DNA of 64,000 nt from Ascarosepion bandense. Taxonomy: Eukaryota > Mollusca > Cephalopoda > Sepiida > Sepiidae. The stretch covers positions 5,946,001 through 6,010,000 of the forward strand of contig JBBBDQ010000350.1 of NCBI GenBank assembly GCA_037127315.1, written 5' to 3'. A program made the position numbers and the translations under genes. The notes under the pieces were generated by a model. It had not been told where the DNA came from. It saw nothing but the letters and a program-made list of their open reading frames with translations, and searched no databases. The stretch's first letter is position 1. Each line of letters begins with the position of its first letter. Of the stretch, positions 8,959-19,829 are shown piece after piece.

Positions 8959-9406
8959 CGCATACACGCACTCAAAACTCCACATCGACAAATAAATATT
9001 TTTTACATAAAAAACGGAATTCAATTACGGAATGGTCTGCTGGAAATGTGTAGAATGAAAAATTAATAAATTAAATTTGAAAAGTTTAAAGTAAAACACC
9101 AACATTTCTAAAACTAAAAAGCTAATTGAACATAATCTTTTCGTACAAGTTAATCTTAAGGTTGCTTTTCATTTTTGACATATATATTATGTAAAATTTC
9201 TGTGTACCGTTCCTCACCAAAGGATTGATTGTTTTTTGTGGTTTATCAACTTTTTGCGGGTTATTTACAGCCAAAAAATATTTTTTAGAATGTAAGAATA
9301 ATTTGGAGATAATAATGATTTACTCGTACAAGTCCCACTAATTAACCCATAGTTGGGTGAAGAGTTCGATTCATAACATTCCCAAGACTATTTGTGCATA
9401 AGTAAA
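8438..9406. other. AT-rich spacer with a (TA)n run
   Basis: Contains (TA)n at about 8903-8957. No coding or repeat family recognised. Confidence 0.5.
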
Positions 9407-10015
9407 TACGATAGTCATTCAATAAATAAGGTGAATTTTTCGGTATAAGGATTTCTAATACAGATAGAAGCTTACTTTTTTTAATTATTTTCCTTTACTT
9501 CTTTTTCAAAAGGGATTTAATTTATTTATTTTTTTTTTTTGCAGATTGAAAAAGAAACTTTGAGTGTTTTGGAAATTAACAAAGATGGCCGACCAAGAAG
9601 CATGCTCCAGGATTGAATAGAGGTCAGTTAACAAGATTTTGGTTGCTGAAGCGTGCAAACCAGTTGAAATTCATAGGAGAACGTCAACTGTGTATGGTAC
9701 TACATGTTTCAGCCAAAAGAAATGTCTACAAGTGGGCTAAATTGTTTAAAGAAGTTTGAAAGTGACGATAAAGTCAAAAGTGCTGTGAGCGATTGGCTGA
9801 GACATCAGTGCAACGATTTTTACGCTGAGGTAATACGGAAGCTTGTGCACAGATGGGAAAGTGTGTGACACTGCTGGGAGACTACCTTGAAGAATAAAAA
9901 TAAAAAATAAATTAAGCTTCTATCTGTATTAGATATATTCACCTTATTTATTGAATGACCCTCGTAGATGTCCTTATACCGAAAGATTCACCTTATTTAT
10001 TGAATGACCATCGTA
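9407..10015 (+). mobile_element. Mariner element, internally deleted, with inverted termini
   Basis: Termini tacgatagtcattcaataa (9407) and the inverted equivalent ending at 10015 give inverted repeats of about 44 bp including aaggtgaat and cggtataagga. A second inner copy of the right terminus lies at 9918-9955. From ATG 9585 the frame gives MADQEACSRIE*RSVNKILV, EACKPVEIHRRTSTVYG, then jumps to SDWLRHQCNDFYAEVIRKLV and RWEKCV...GDYLEE. N- and C-termini of a mariner transposase are joined without the catalytic DD(D) core. Confidence 0.85.
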
Positions 10016-10172
10016 TAATTAACCCGGCTGGAACTGAAATTTGGTTCATAGATGAACAATGTCGAACCATTATCCATAACACCACCTTTACATGCATCTG
10101 GTATTCCCCAGCGGTCACCCATACTGGCTTGACGTTGCTTAACTACTGTTCCAACCTGATATGACCATAAGT
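10016..10172 (-). mobile_element. 5S rRNA-tRNA composite SINE, degenerate
   Basis: Minus strand: 5S-like sequence (10095-10172, keeping gttaagcaacgtcaagcc and gggtgaccgctggggaatac) runs straight into a tRNA-like segment (ggtgttatggataatggttc). The same order of modules is seen at 22478-22868 and 58190-58436. Confidence 0.6.
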
Positions 10173-10239
10173 CTTTAGCAGATGTACTTTGTATATAATA
10201 GAATTGCAACAAATGATGTCATCTTCAAATATATTAATG

Positions 10240-10284
10240 CACTTGTGTGTGTGTGTGTGTGTGTGTGTCTGTGTGTGTGTGTGC
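10240..10284. repeat. (TG)n microsatellite
   Basis: tg dinucleotides with minor interruptions. Confidence 0.97.
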
Positions 10285-11813
10285 GCGCGTGCGGTTTGGC
10301 ATTATAATTCCATAATAAAATAAAATAATTATAAGTTTTATGAAAATAACTTTCACACACATATGCAGTCGCAGATATACAGATGCACGCATATACACTC
10401 GTAGATAGACATGTGCACGCATATGTACATAATGTTTCTTATATTAATCAGGCAAATACTCACGCAATCGGAAGAAAGGTTGTTTTGCTAAATACGCGCA
10501 TGTGCACTGGGATTAGTCATGACGTCAGCTATTAGAAAAGAGCTTTTTAGTTAATGGACTGAAATAAAAAAAAATCGGATTTAGTAAATGCTGGAAGATG
10601 ATGAACGACAACGGGAAAGCGGCACTAGCATCACAAAAAAAAGTAACATAAAAGACACACGCGTTGACGTAAATCTTTACCATCCACATAAACAGAAAAT
10701 GTCATTAACTACAAGATATGAAATGTTTAACAGAAGAGAAGTTAGAAAAACATGGCTGACGAAGAAAGTAAAAAGACAAATTAGAAAAAATGGGGACAGT
10801 TGATGGGGAAAAGAAAACAAAAATGAAAAACAGAGAAATATTGATAAGAGAAAATATAAAAAAAGACTTTCTTTGAGAGAAAAAAAAAGATAAGCACAAA
10901 TCTAAAAAAACGACAAAAAGAAAATGGTCTTGAAAAGAGAAAGCTTACGAAAAGGGAAAAAGAAGTTTCATTTCAATTGATTTTATTTAAAGAAAAATAA
11001 GGTGAGCAACATCCTTCTCCTTCAAGCATAATCTTTATTTATAGCTAAAAGTACTCAAAACCACTGTGGCCCAGAAAAACAAAAATATAAAAAAATTACT
11101 CAAAATTTAGCAACAGCAGTCAAAACAAAATACAATTCCATTCAAATTTCTAAAAGCTGTCATTAAGCCAAATCCATCGCCAGCTTATAAACTAATAAAC
11201 AACCTATTAAATAATGTTTCTTTTTACAGGCAGATTGAAACACCCTCTCTTTCTCACAGGTCATTTTCTATTCAATACATTGACCTTGCTTAAAAAACCC
11301 TTTTCTCTATGTCTCCTTGTCTCCAGACACAGTCTGAGATAGAAATCACTTTAATAACTGATTTAGCAAATTACCCACTAGAATTTTGAGCGAGAACAAC
11401 AGTTTTGTTTCAATATGACTTCGTACGTTACCTAAATCTATATTTAAAGTTTGACTCGATAGATCAACTTGCTAAACTCTTTCAAGAATCTTGTAACCCA
11501 GAGATTTCTATTAATGTGTAGATGTAGGGAGATGGTTGAATGCTTCTTAAATTGGCCTTGTATCAAACATAACCAGACTTCCTACAACTTACAGGTTTTA
11601 TCCAGAACTATCAGAATGTTATCTGCAAGCGATTTTGTGAAATAATTAAAGTATACCTTTTCTATGTTGAAATAGAAATTTATTAATGGAAAAGAATAGC
11701 ATGAATTGGTAGAAGTTAATGTTCAATGAGAAACAGTATTAAGAAGTTAAGGGTATCAAGACTTCGTAGTAGTCCTTGCAAGAGTGAGTTTATGTGTACG
11801 TAGGCAGGAACGT
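10285..11813. other. Unassigned stretch
   Basis: Purine-rich segment at 10590-10980 with poorly supported open frames. The rest is AT-rich. No repeat family, RNA or protein domain recognised. Confidence 0.5.
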
Positions 11814-11863
11814 ATGTATGTATGTATGTATGTATGTATGTATGTATGTATGTATGTATGTAT
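11814..11863. repeat. (TATG)n microsatellite
   Basis: About 12 tandem tatg units. Confidence 0.98.
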
Positions 11864-12781
11864 GAGCGTAATTGTTGGTAGGAGTGTCTTTGAAGTTATT
11901 GCTCAGGGTGAATAGTAAAAGGGAAGGAGGTGAGAGGTGAGAGAGAAAAACAGAGACAATAATATCGATCGCTTGATGTTTGTGGAAAGACGTGTTAATT
12001 ACGCTCGTATTTTTCTCTCTGGCGACGGTCGAGCTTGCTCCGCCTTTAATTTAATTTGTGAGGCTCCGAACAGGTCGCTTGGGAATTCACTCCTAGAAGT
12101 GATTCTGGCCTTTCTATTTTGTTTTTAGATGTTTCATAGTTTGTTTTTTTTTGTCCGAAAAACATTTCGCATCGGGGTGTAAAATTTCGCGAGTTTTGTG
12201 TGTGCTAAGCAAAGTTTGTAAATTCGATAAAATTAGTTTATTTCTAACAAAATCAATGAGTCAGTGCTTAGCATTTGAATTTTTAAATCTAGAACTTGTT
12301 TTGTTTACTACAAGTGTTCACACATACACACACACACACACACAGATATATATTTTTTCTCTAATAATTTTTAAACTGATAACTTCCTGTGATTGGCATT
12401 TAGCTCGCTTCTACCTAAAAAGTTTAATCAAATAAATTTAAATAAAAAATTTTAAAATCTTATATTGAAACCCATTCCTTCTCGCCTAAATACACCTCTT
12501 CAAGCAGCCCAAAATCTTAACTTTAAAAAGTAATTTAACTCATTTAGTTGTCTATCTTTATAAAATATGAAATATGAATTTCAACACCCTGTAACCCCGC
12601 GACTACCAGCTCTGTCCTTTTCTACTTTGTGACCGTTGTTAACCTAAAACCCCTCCACACTCTAACTCAGGGCCTTCGCCATTTGGAAAAAACAATGTCG
12701 CTGACGTGACGTAGAATCTCTATTAGAGATCCTATGTCGAAATGTACATCCGACACCTTTGAATTTTGAAAATTTTCTCTA

Positions 12782-12784
<3 letters not shown>
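11864..12784. other. Unassigned stretch
   Basis: Contains a short CA run at 12325-12344 and a 63-codon frame at 11937-12128 without a recognised domain. It is less repeat-dense than its surroundings and could be unique host sequence. Confidence 0.4.

Positions 12785-12836
<52 letters not shown>
12785..12836. repeat. (TA)n microsatellite
   Basis: Pure ta run. Confidence 0.98.
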
Positions 12837-12839
<3 letters not shown>

Positions 12840-13229
12840 GAGATTATAATAATACTCGTGTTGAAGGAAAGAATGGTTTTAAAAAAAGAAAGAGCTTAGT
12901 ACATGAATGTCAGTCAAAAGTGTTCGTGCCGAGAACAGCACGAAGCCAAAAGAAAAACCCCTGATACGAGTAATCATCTAACAGAAACCGCTCTATACAG
13001 AGGTAGAGCGAAATAGATAACACCTAAACGGATCGTCAGGGAAAGCTGGCTAAATAGGAGACGAAAAACGACATGTAAGAAGGAAATTAAGACAACCCAC
13101 GTGACCATGAAAGGAGATACTAAACACAAGGAGGGGGAGTTAACAACTTTATTACAGAAAAACTTTTTTTTTAATTTTTATATAGAGGGGTGAAAGGCAA
13201 AGACAAAAACACAAAGGTACTATCTCACG
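12837..13229. other. Probable Penelope 3' flank
   Basis: Lies downstream (minus strand) of the GIY-YIG relic. No hammerhead and no further coding seen. Confidence 0.35.
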
Positions 13230-13612
13230 ATAAAGGAACCTAATCTAACAGCCAGGCTTTCCTATGCCTACATTTATTCAATATATCAGTCTTGAAATTC
13301 AATAAATTATTCGGTTGTTTATACAAAGCTACAGCTAGTTTTTCCTCTGTACATAGCCTACAAAATTGCTGGCCAGCTTTATATTTAGTGAATCTCTTCA
13401 GTATTTCCCATTTCAAGATAAAGTCTCTATTAAGTTCTTGTTAAGTGGATAAAGTAGTGCTATGCTTAGACTTTTCGTTATTGAAGCTACTAGTATGATT
13501 ATAATATCTTTTTTGAATTTATCCTGTGTAGCTTTTGCCAAAATTGTGTTCTAATAGATTAAAAAACATTTTACCGATTTTAGTTCTTACTGCTAAATTA
13601 GATGGGGGAGTA
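13230..13612 (-). pseudogene. Penelope-like element: RT C-terminus joined to GIY-YIG endonuclease
   Basis: Minus-strand frame: PPSNLAVRTKIGKMFFNLL, then a YIG remnant YTG, then QKRYYNHTSSFNN, LKWEILKRF, and the zinc-binding-like CRLCTEEKLAV followed by LLNFKTDILNKCRHRKAWLL. These are the end of a Penelope reverse transcriptase and the second half of its GIY-YIG nuclease. Two in-frame stops occur, and the linker with GIY has been deleted. (TA)n at 13616-13657 abuts the upstream edge. Confidence 0.8.

Positions 13613-13615
<3 letters not shown>

Positions 13616-13657
<42 letters not shown>
13616..13657. repeat. (TA)n microsatellite
   Basis: Pure ta run. Confidence 0.98.
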
Positions 13658-13658
<1 letters not shown>

Positions 13659-13753
13659 TCATTAGGCGAATTTTTAGAAGAAGACATTAAAATATTCAAC
13701 TTTTTTCTTCGCTTTGGCGGGTCAGTTTGGCCAACTAAACATATTGAAGAGAA

Positions 13754-13757
<4 letters not shown>

Positions 13758-13808
<51 letters not shown>
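13758..13808. repeat. (TA)n microsatellite
   Basis: Pure ta run. Confidence 0.98.
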
Positions 13809-13812
<4 letters not shown>

Positions 13813-13839
13813 TAGTTGTGATAGTATTTTACATGAATC

Positions 13840-14044
13840 CTTTGTACAATAAAGACGGAAGCTGATGATGGTTCGCCTGAAATAGGCCTATACCATGAAA
13901 TAACGTGTCTGCCTTAATTTTTCTTATATTTGCTCTATATATATTTATACACATATATATTTAGAGCTCTCTTAGAGAGTTGTCCTACCACTGTATGCAC
14001 AGGATACTTCTTTGGATTCTTCTATATCTACACCGCATGATGAG

Positions 14045-14046
<2 letters not shown>
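13840..14046 (+). mobile_element. Penelope/hammerhead repeat unit (first of two)
   Basis: Nearly the same as 62375-62581: gacggaagctga, gcctgaaataggccta, ccatgaaataacgtgtctg, ctcttagagagttgtcctac, gatacttctttggattcttc. Begins with a hammerhead and ends at a (TA)n run (14047-14090). Non-coding. Confidence 0.65.
13856..13892 (+). ncRNA. Hammerhead ribozyme, palindromic stem III, stem I 3' arm lost
   Basis: CGGAAG, core CTGATGA, stem II TGG-TTCG-CCT, GAAA, palindrome ATAGGCCTAT, cleavage nucleotide A. The partner of CGGAAG (CTTCCG, present at 62422-62427) has been deleted here, so cleavage is unlikely in this copy. Confidence 0.6.
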
Positions 14047-14090
<44 letters not shown>

Positions 14091-14093
<3 letters not shown>

Positions 14094-14255
14094 ATCCGCA
14101 GACAGATCTGTTTTGCTGTATCACAGCTCAACAGTACGGTTAGATATCCGATTGCTTTTAGCCAGGATTGAAACCCGACAACAGTCGGCGATTCTACCTC
14201 TGATCTATGGGCGCTCAGTAGAAGGAGTCAGACTCTTAGCGCGTGATATACCATG
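14091..14255 (-). mobile_element. Hammerhead-SINE, decayed ribozyme
   Basis: Same family as 8166-8390, with the tRNA-like head at about 14165-14225. Ribozyme core positions are mutated: CTGTTGA instead of CTGATGA (A6 lost) and AAAA instead of GAAA (G12 lost). Flanked by (TA)n on its 3' side. Confidence 0.75.
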
Positions 14256-14258
14256 TAA

Positions 14259-14301
<43 letters not shown>

Positions 14302-14774
14302 GTGGCTTGGATCTTTTGGGGTTACGGCCATTAACAAGTTGGGTGCTACAGGAACCATGATAGGGTGGGTGTTTGGGTCGTGGTCAAAAGGAGAGTAAAA
14401 CAGGCCAAATAAGAGGAGTGGATTGTAAAATTAAAATGGAAGATTCGTTTATTTAAGCAAAAAAAAACTATCGTGGAAAATTACATCTGAAATGGAAGAC
14501 TTAAAGAAAAAACACATAGGTGAAAATTAAGTTGGTGTCAAGTCATGGCTAAATAGAGAAAGACAATACGGATTACCCATATTAGTACAGACATCCAGCA
14601 GAAAAAAGGGATACGAAAATTAGTTTGAGTTTTCAGGAGAATTTTCAAAAGAAAACAATAAAATTAAAACATTTATCTTTTTTTTCCTTACTTTGGCAAG
14701 TCGGTTCGGCTAACTAAACATATCGAAGAGAAAGAGCTAATAACTATAAGTCGGGGATACTAAAATCAAGTAAG
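14256..14774. other. Microsatellite and Penelope-like non-coding sequence
   Basis: (CA)n and (TA)n at 14260-14301. The segment 14620-14740 resembles 13660-13750 (tttggc..gtc.gtt.ggc.aactaaacatat), so it is probably an upstream Penelope region. No ORF. Confidence 0.45.
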
Positions 14775-15310
14775 TAAGAAAATTTCAATATCTGGGATGT
14801 GTTCTAACAGAGGACGAAAATGCGACACTATAATCCGAAGGCGTATTGGGATGACCAAGGATGCATTCCAGAAGCTGAGTAGAGTATCAAGAGACAGGAA
14901 AATTTCGCTGGAAACGAAGAAGAAAATACTAGATTCTTATGTGATATCTGTTCTTCATTGCGACAGTGAATGCTGGACAATCTCGTCAAAGATGAAGAAG
15001 AGACTTGAAGCAACCGAAATCTGGTTTGACGGAAAAGGAAACTAATACTTAACATCAGGAAATGACAACCGAAGTTTCTGGAATATGTAATGAGGAAGGA
15101 GACTTACAGAATCTGATACTCGCAGGTCAGATGGAGGAAAAGAGAGGCAGGGGAAAGCAACGTGTACATCACTGATGGACTTGAGCAAGTGGATAGAACA
15201 GCTGGGTTTGGGAAGAGTAGCAGGGAAAAGCGTATTAAGGGCTACTAGGGACAGGGAGATGTGAAAAGATATGATCGCCTACGTTCTGAAGAAACACGGT
15301 ATAAAGAAAT
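14775..15310 (+). mobile_element. RTE LINE, 3' third, degenerate
   Basis: Frame 14797-15045 gives RKCDTIIRRRIGMTKDAFQKL, then VLHCDSECWTISSKMKKRLE, the conserved post-RT region of RTE elements. Downstream the frame breaks but recognisable RTE 3' sequence runs to cctgaagaaacacgg. A second RTE copy follows head-to-tail. Confidence 0.8.
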
Positions 15311-15344
15311 AGATCAAAACTTTGATATTTTTGAGAAAGATATT

Positions 15345-16165
15345 AGGATAATCGCCGGGTCTATTCAACCTGTACAGCGAAGTCCTGGCCAGGATTCGTC
15401 ATTGACGGCCACAATCTCAGCAATATCAGATACGCGAATGACACAGTGCTGATAACAGACACGGAAAGGAAAATGCAAGACCTCCTAGAGAAGGTGGCAA
15501 AAGTAAGCAATAAGAAAGGACTGAGCATAAACTTCAAGAAAACTGAATGTATGGTTATCAAGAACCCCAAATGCCAACTAGAAACTGAACTAAAACAAGT
15601 AAAGAAATTTAAATACCTGGGAAGCTTTCTGACAGAGGATGGAAAGTGCGACACTGAGATCCGAAGATACATTGGCATGGCTAAGGACGCATTTCAAAAG
15701 CTAACCAGTTTACTGAGAGACAAGAAAATATCATTGGAAACAAAGAAAAGAGTGCTGGACTGCTATGTGATATTTACCCTTCTGTGTAACAGTGAATGAT
15801 GGACGATCTCTTCAAGGATGAATGTGACTCTACAGAAGGATGGTAAGGATATCATAGACCGATCACGTGAGCAACGATAAGGAGTTGAAGAGGACGTAAA
15901 AGAGAAGAAAACTTATACTTAACATCAGAAAGAGCTGAGTTTCCTGGGGCACGTAATGAGGAAGGTGGGTCTCATATTCACAGAATGAATAGAGGAAAAA
16001 AGAGAGGGGAAAGTAGCGTCAGACATATTTGATGGGCTTGAGCAAATAGATGGCGTGCGGGGTTTGTTAGAGATACCAAGGGAGAAAATATTAAAAGCAA
16101 CACTAGACAGGGTTAAGTGGAAGTTCATGATCGCCTATGTCCTGAAGCGTCACGGCACATGAAGA
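15345..16165 (+). mobile_element. RTE LINE, RT palm to 3' end
   Basis: Contains the RT motif C region as YANDTVLITD (first catalytic Asp changed to Asn), then LINFKKTECMVIKNP, KKFKYLGSFLTEDGKCDTEI and the C-terminal tail to ctgaagcgtcacggcacatg and a short AAG-like run. The longest frame is 15446-15799. Inactive by the YAND change and frameshifts. Confidence 0.85.
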
Positions 16166-16492
16166 AGTATCTTCTTATTTTATACTAATCCTTTCCAGTT
16201 GTCTAATCAGTTTCTGGATGTTAAGAAGAAATTTATTAAGGAAGGCGCCGTAGTTTTTGTTGACCCAAGTACTTTCGATCTTTTCCAAGATTCTCTTCGG
16301 GGATAAATTACAAAGACAAACTTACTACAACTAAGATAAAATCTGTATTTTGTGGTGACAGTGATTTTGAACATCTCGCGCGAAAATATAAAATATACTT
16401 TTCAGTATAAATATGCTATATTTATTAAATAAAATGGTCACTGAGGTCAAAACCGTGCGGCGACAGTCTGTTTCGTGTTTGAACGCAATCTC
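16166..16492. other. Possible Penelope fragment
   Basis: The segment 16420-16485 (tggtcactgaggtcaa, cgacagtctgtttc) resembles 59600-59680, which adjoins a hammerhead. No core motif here. Confidence 0.35.
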
Positions 16493-16687
16493 CAAGCCCT
16501 TGTGGTGCAGTGGATATCGTCTCGGAACGAGAAATCTGAGAACCAAGTTCAAAATTCACTTACGCACAAATACTCTTGGGAAAGGTATTAATCTGTCTTT
16601 TCCCTCCGGTTATGGGTTAAAAAACAGCACAGATTGGCACTAATTACATTATTCGAACTACTGTCCTCATCTTTGCTGTTATTTTTA

Positions 16688-16725
16688 CAGCGTTTTGACC
16701 GTTGTATGCTCCGGCCTTCTTCAGA
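16688..16725 (-). ncRNA. Hammerhead-like motif, G12 lost
   Basis: Core CTGAAGA, stem II region GGCCG...CGGTC, then AAAA instead of GAAA, palindrome ACGC-like. Probably inactive partner of 16764-16799. Confidence 0.4.
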
Positions 16726-16763
16726 TGCTAAGAATATCGAACAGAACCCTTTATTCCTAGCAG

Positions 16764-16799
16764 CTGAAGACGGCCGGAGCGTACAACGACCGAAACGTC
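16764..16799 (+). ncRNA. Hammerhead-like motif
   Basis: Core CTGAAGA; stem II GGCCG...CGACC with a 10-nt loop; GAAA; palindrome ACGT; cleavage triplet GTC at 16797-16799. Core complete, but stem I pairing is weak. Confidence 0.5.
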
Positions 16800-16960
16800 G
16801 AAAAAAGGACAACAAAGATTAGGAGTTCGAATAATGTAAATAGTGTAAAAACTACCTCATCACAGAAATATAGACAAATAGTACAGCTTGGGTTCTATAG
16901 TCTTGGTTGGCAACCAGTCTGTCGCAGAAAGTAATGGCAACCTACTGAGGAAAATTCTTC

Positions 16961-17510
16961 TGACAAAGATGTTTTAATCTATCTAATGTCTTATTTGTTT
17001 TTAAATATAAGCCGTTAATATTATGACTGTATATGATGAACAAAATACACCCTTTGGAGGATGAAATTCTTAAAACCAAATAAGCAAAAACTATTGCTCT
17101 TGATTTAAACAACAGTGAAATAATTTAATTAGTGAACTAATTCGAGTGACAAAGATGTTTTAATCTATCAAATGTCTTATTTGTTTTTAAATACAAGCCG
17201 TTGTCATTATGGCTGTATATGATGAGTAAAGAACGCCATTTGGAGGATGTCATTCTTAAAACCAAATAAGCAGAACCTATTGCACTTTGTTAAAAGAACA
17301 GTTATATAATTTAATTAGTGAACTAGTTCGAGTGGCAAAGACGTTTTAATCTATCTAATGTTTTTCTTTTGTTTTTAAATACAAGCCGTTATCATTATGG
17401 CTGTATTTGGTGAATAAAATACACCGTTTGGAGGATGACATTCTTAAAATCAAATAAGTAAAAACTATTGCACTTTGTTTAAGCAACATTAAAATAAATC
17501 TGTTAATGAC
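16961..17510 (+). repeat. 186-bp tandem repeat, about three units
   Basis: gttttaatctat recurs at 16971, 17157 and 17343, exactly 186 bp apart. Each unit contains tgtttttaaata.aagccgtt and atacac/aacgcc.tttggaggatg. Non-coding satellite-like block directly after a SINE. Confidence 0.9.
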
Positions 17511-17765
17511 AGTTACTTTGGTCTTTAGCATGTGGGAGGTATTTCTGCTTCACCCTGTTAATAAAGCCATAATGATAACGGCTTGTATATGTTTCGTATA
17601 TTACTTTTATAATAAATTCATATGATTATACGAAAACATATAAAGAAAAACAGTTTTATGCTTAATTTCAGTCTTTTAGTCAACGTTGCTTTTGTTAATG
17701 TCATTAATTTTTACTAATGTGTGTGCCATTTTCTAAATCCTTCCGTATTTTCTTATATGTCTCTT
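17511..17765. other. AT-rich spacer
   Basis: No recognised feature. Confidence 0.5.
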
Positions 17766-17849
17766 TTTGTTATATAGCCCTATCTTTTTGTTATATAGCC
17801 CTATCTTTTTGTTATATAGCCCTATCTTTTTGTTATATAGCCCTATGCC
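17766..17849. repeat. 20-bp tandem repeat
   Basis: The unit tttttgttatatagccctat is repeated about four times. Confidence 0.95.
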
Positions 17850-18124
17850 TGAAGATTATAAGAAATATGAAACGGCTTGAATCTTGCTAAAATTTACAAT
17901 AAAATTCAATTTACATTTTCATAGCGCAACATGGCTACAAAGATAACAAAACTTGCGTCGTTCCACCAAGCAGACCACTTTGTCTTAATGGAAGGATGTT
18001 CCCTCAAGCAGGGCCCCCTATTGGGACTCAAGACCTGCCACATTTCAAGTGGCGCGCATCAATACAATCTATTTTTAAAGATTCCTTAACTGATTCAGAA
18101 AGTGCCTGATCTCTCCCACTTTGC

Positions 18125-18190
18125 TAAACTATCCACGTACTGACCAGGCTCGTTGTTGAGAGAACCGATATTTCAACGTGATATAGCTGT
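18125..18190 (-). pseudogene. 5S rRNA-derived fragment, internally deleted
   Basis: Minus strand keeps atatcacgttgaaatatcgg and gagcctggtcagtacgtgga, matching 5S rRNA ends with the middle lost. Related to the 5S modules at 10095 and 22749. Confidence 0.45.
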
Positions 18191-18289
18191 ATATAAGAGA
18201 GTGGACGTATGTGTTAAAAGGGAAAAAGCTATAGAATATTTCGATTCTCAGTGCTGTGCCATATATGCAAAAGACAGAAGTTGCACTCA

Positions 18290-18560
18290 CCACTGAACAC
18301 CTACAAATCAGGATTTTAATCCTTTTGAAGACCTTCCGAAACCACTTGAAATAGCCACAACCATTTTGTGACGTAAACAGAAATCTAGTCAAAGACATAT
18401 GTGCTCGTAATGCTGCTTTAAGTAAACGATACGCAACGGTCCTTGCTGATATTCCTTGGGTCACATTGTCTCTGATTTGTGCAGTGGGTGCCGTTCGGCC
18501 GGCCTCTGTCATCCTTACAATGCGCCGAACTTGGCGAGCGTCTGTACTACCTGTCGTACA
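18290..18560 (-). pseudogene. Tc1-like transposase, helix-turn-helix remnant
   Basis: Minus-strand frame: DARQVRRIVRMTEAGRTAP, TAQIRDNVTQGISARTVAYR, LLKAALRAHMSLTRFL. This is the second DNA-binding helix-turn-helix of a Tc1-like transposase (QIR....G.S.RTV..RL...L..). The later part of the frame does not show the DDE core. Confidence 0.75.
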
Positions 18561-18694
18561 GATCCTAGCCTAAGCGTGTAAGAGTATTCATTTGACCACC
18601 ACTATCAATATCAAAGTACACCCAAAGCGTCGTGTCCGAAAATTAATTCTCACAAAGACTGAAAATCAAACAGTTCTAAGTGAACAAAACGAAC

Positions 18695-19172
18695 AGGTGT
18701 ACATATGGGTGGATATGTCTGCTGTCACGTTCTGACACCGGTGTACATATGGGTGATATGTCTGCTGTCACGTTCTGACACCGGTGTACATATGGGTGGA
18801 TATGTCTGCTGTCACGTTCTGACACCGGTGTACATATGGGTGATATGTCTGCTGTCACGTTCTGACACCGGTGTACATATGGGTGGATATGTCTGCTGTC
18901 ACGTTCTGACACCGGTGTACATATGGGTGGATATGTCTGCTGTCACGTTCTGACACCGGTGTACATATGGGTGGATATGTCTGCTGTCACGTTCTGACAC
19001 CGGTGTACATATGGGTGATATGTCTGCTGTCACGTTCTGACACCGGTGTACATATGGGTGGATATGTCTGCTGTCACGTTCTGACACCGGTGTACATATG
19101 GGTGATATGTCTGCTGTCACGTTCTGACACCGGTGTACATATGGGTGGATATGTCTGCTGTCACGTTCTGAC
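18695..19172. repeat. 44/43-bp minisatellite, 11 units
   Basis: The unit ggtgtacatatgggtggata + tgtctgctgtcacgttctga + cacc occurs as 44-bp (L) or 43-bp (S, lacking one g) forms in the order L S L S L L L S L S L. The units are otherwise almost identical. Both strands are open by chance, giving repetitive frames that are not genes. Confidence 0.95.
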
Positions 19173-19780
19173 ACCACTGCCACTACATAAACTGCATCAG
19201 TGAAATATGCTCTCGTTTTCTTATTCGTTTTATTATACGAATTAGTAGGCGTAGGGCAGCGGGAATAAGAACTTCAAAATAGCGCATACCCAATCGTTAG
19301 ATTAAGATTCCGACACGTGCGGCCTAGCCTATCTAAGGACTCTAGTTATAGAAAGCGTATCAATGCTTCAAAATTCAAAATTCTTACGCTGTTTTGGTCT
19401 TATATCTAAAACTTACACAAAGGAAGTCCATCATTGCCAGGATTTAACTCCTACGAGATATTCTAACTAATCGCTCGCCATTCTGGCCAAATTTCGCATT
19501 CTCAACGCCTTTCACTACATTGGAGACTATTGCCACATGCGTTCCCTTCTAAAGCTAAAATACGGACAATGTACTGGTAGAACTGTTTCTACATCACAGG
19601 ACGGTAACCATTTTTGAAAGTTTTACCACATGAAAACGACAAATTTTAAAATATCAGATGACAGTGAAGGTCGACGAAGGGAGAGGAGGCCAAAAAAGAA
19701 GCAAACATTTAAAGGGATAGAAAGACAAAAGAAGTATGCAAAATATGTAAGTAAACAGGAAAATGTGGGAGAGGGGTAAA
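19173..19780. other. Unassigned stretch
   Basis: No recognised feature. Confidence 0.5.
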
Positions 19781-19781
19781 G

Positions 19782-19786
19782 AAAAA

Positions 19787-19826
<40 letters not shown>

Positions 19827-19828
19827 AA
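19782..19828. repeat. (AAAG)n microsatellite
   Basis: aaag tetranucleotide run. Confidence 0.97.
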
Positions 19829-19829
19829 A

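Larger units (their letters stand above)
16641..16882. mobile_element. Inverted-repeat hammerhead element inserted in a SINE
   Basis: Arms cattattcgaactactgtcc...gctaagaat and attcctagc...aggagttcgaataatg are inverted copies. The family recurs at 55645-56065. Each arm carries a hammerhead-like motif pointing outward. Non-coding. Resembles solo inverted Penelope pLTRs. Confidence 0.65.
16493..16970 (+). mobile_element. SINE family A split by a 242-bp insertion
   Basis: The 5' half (16493-16640) has the tRNA-like head ttgtggtgcagtggatatcg and continues to gcacagattgg. The 3' half resumes at 16883 with cttgggttctatagtcttgg and ends near 16970. The flanks of the insert read gcacagattgg and gtacagcttgg, consistent with a target-site duplication of about 10-12 bp. 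Confidence 0.8.

Noticed and set aside
17845..17890. Hammerhead-like reading CTGAAGA...GAAA
   Set aside because: Stem II and stem III do not pair convincingly, and no paralogue supports it.
18676..19203. Repetitive open frames on both strands over the 44/43-bp minisatellite
   Set aside because: They exist because the unit has no stops in those frames. There is no codon signal, and both strands are open at once.
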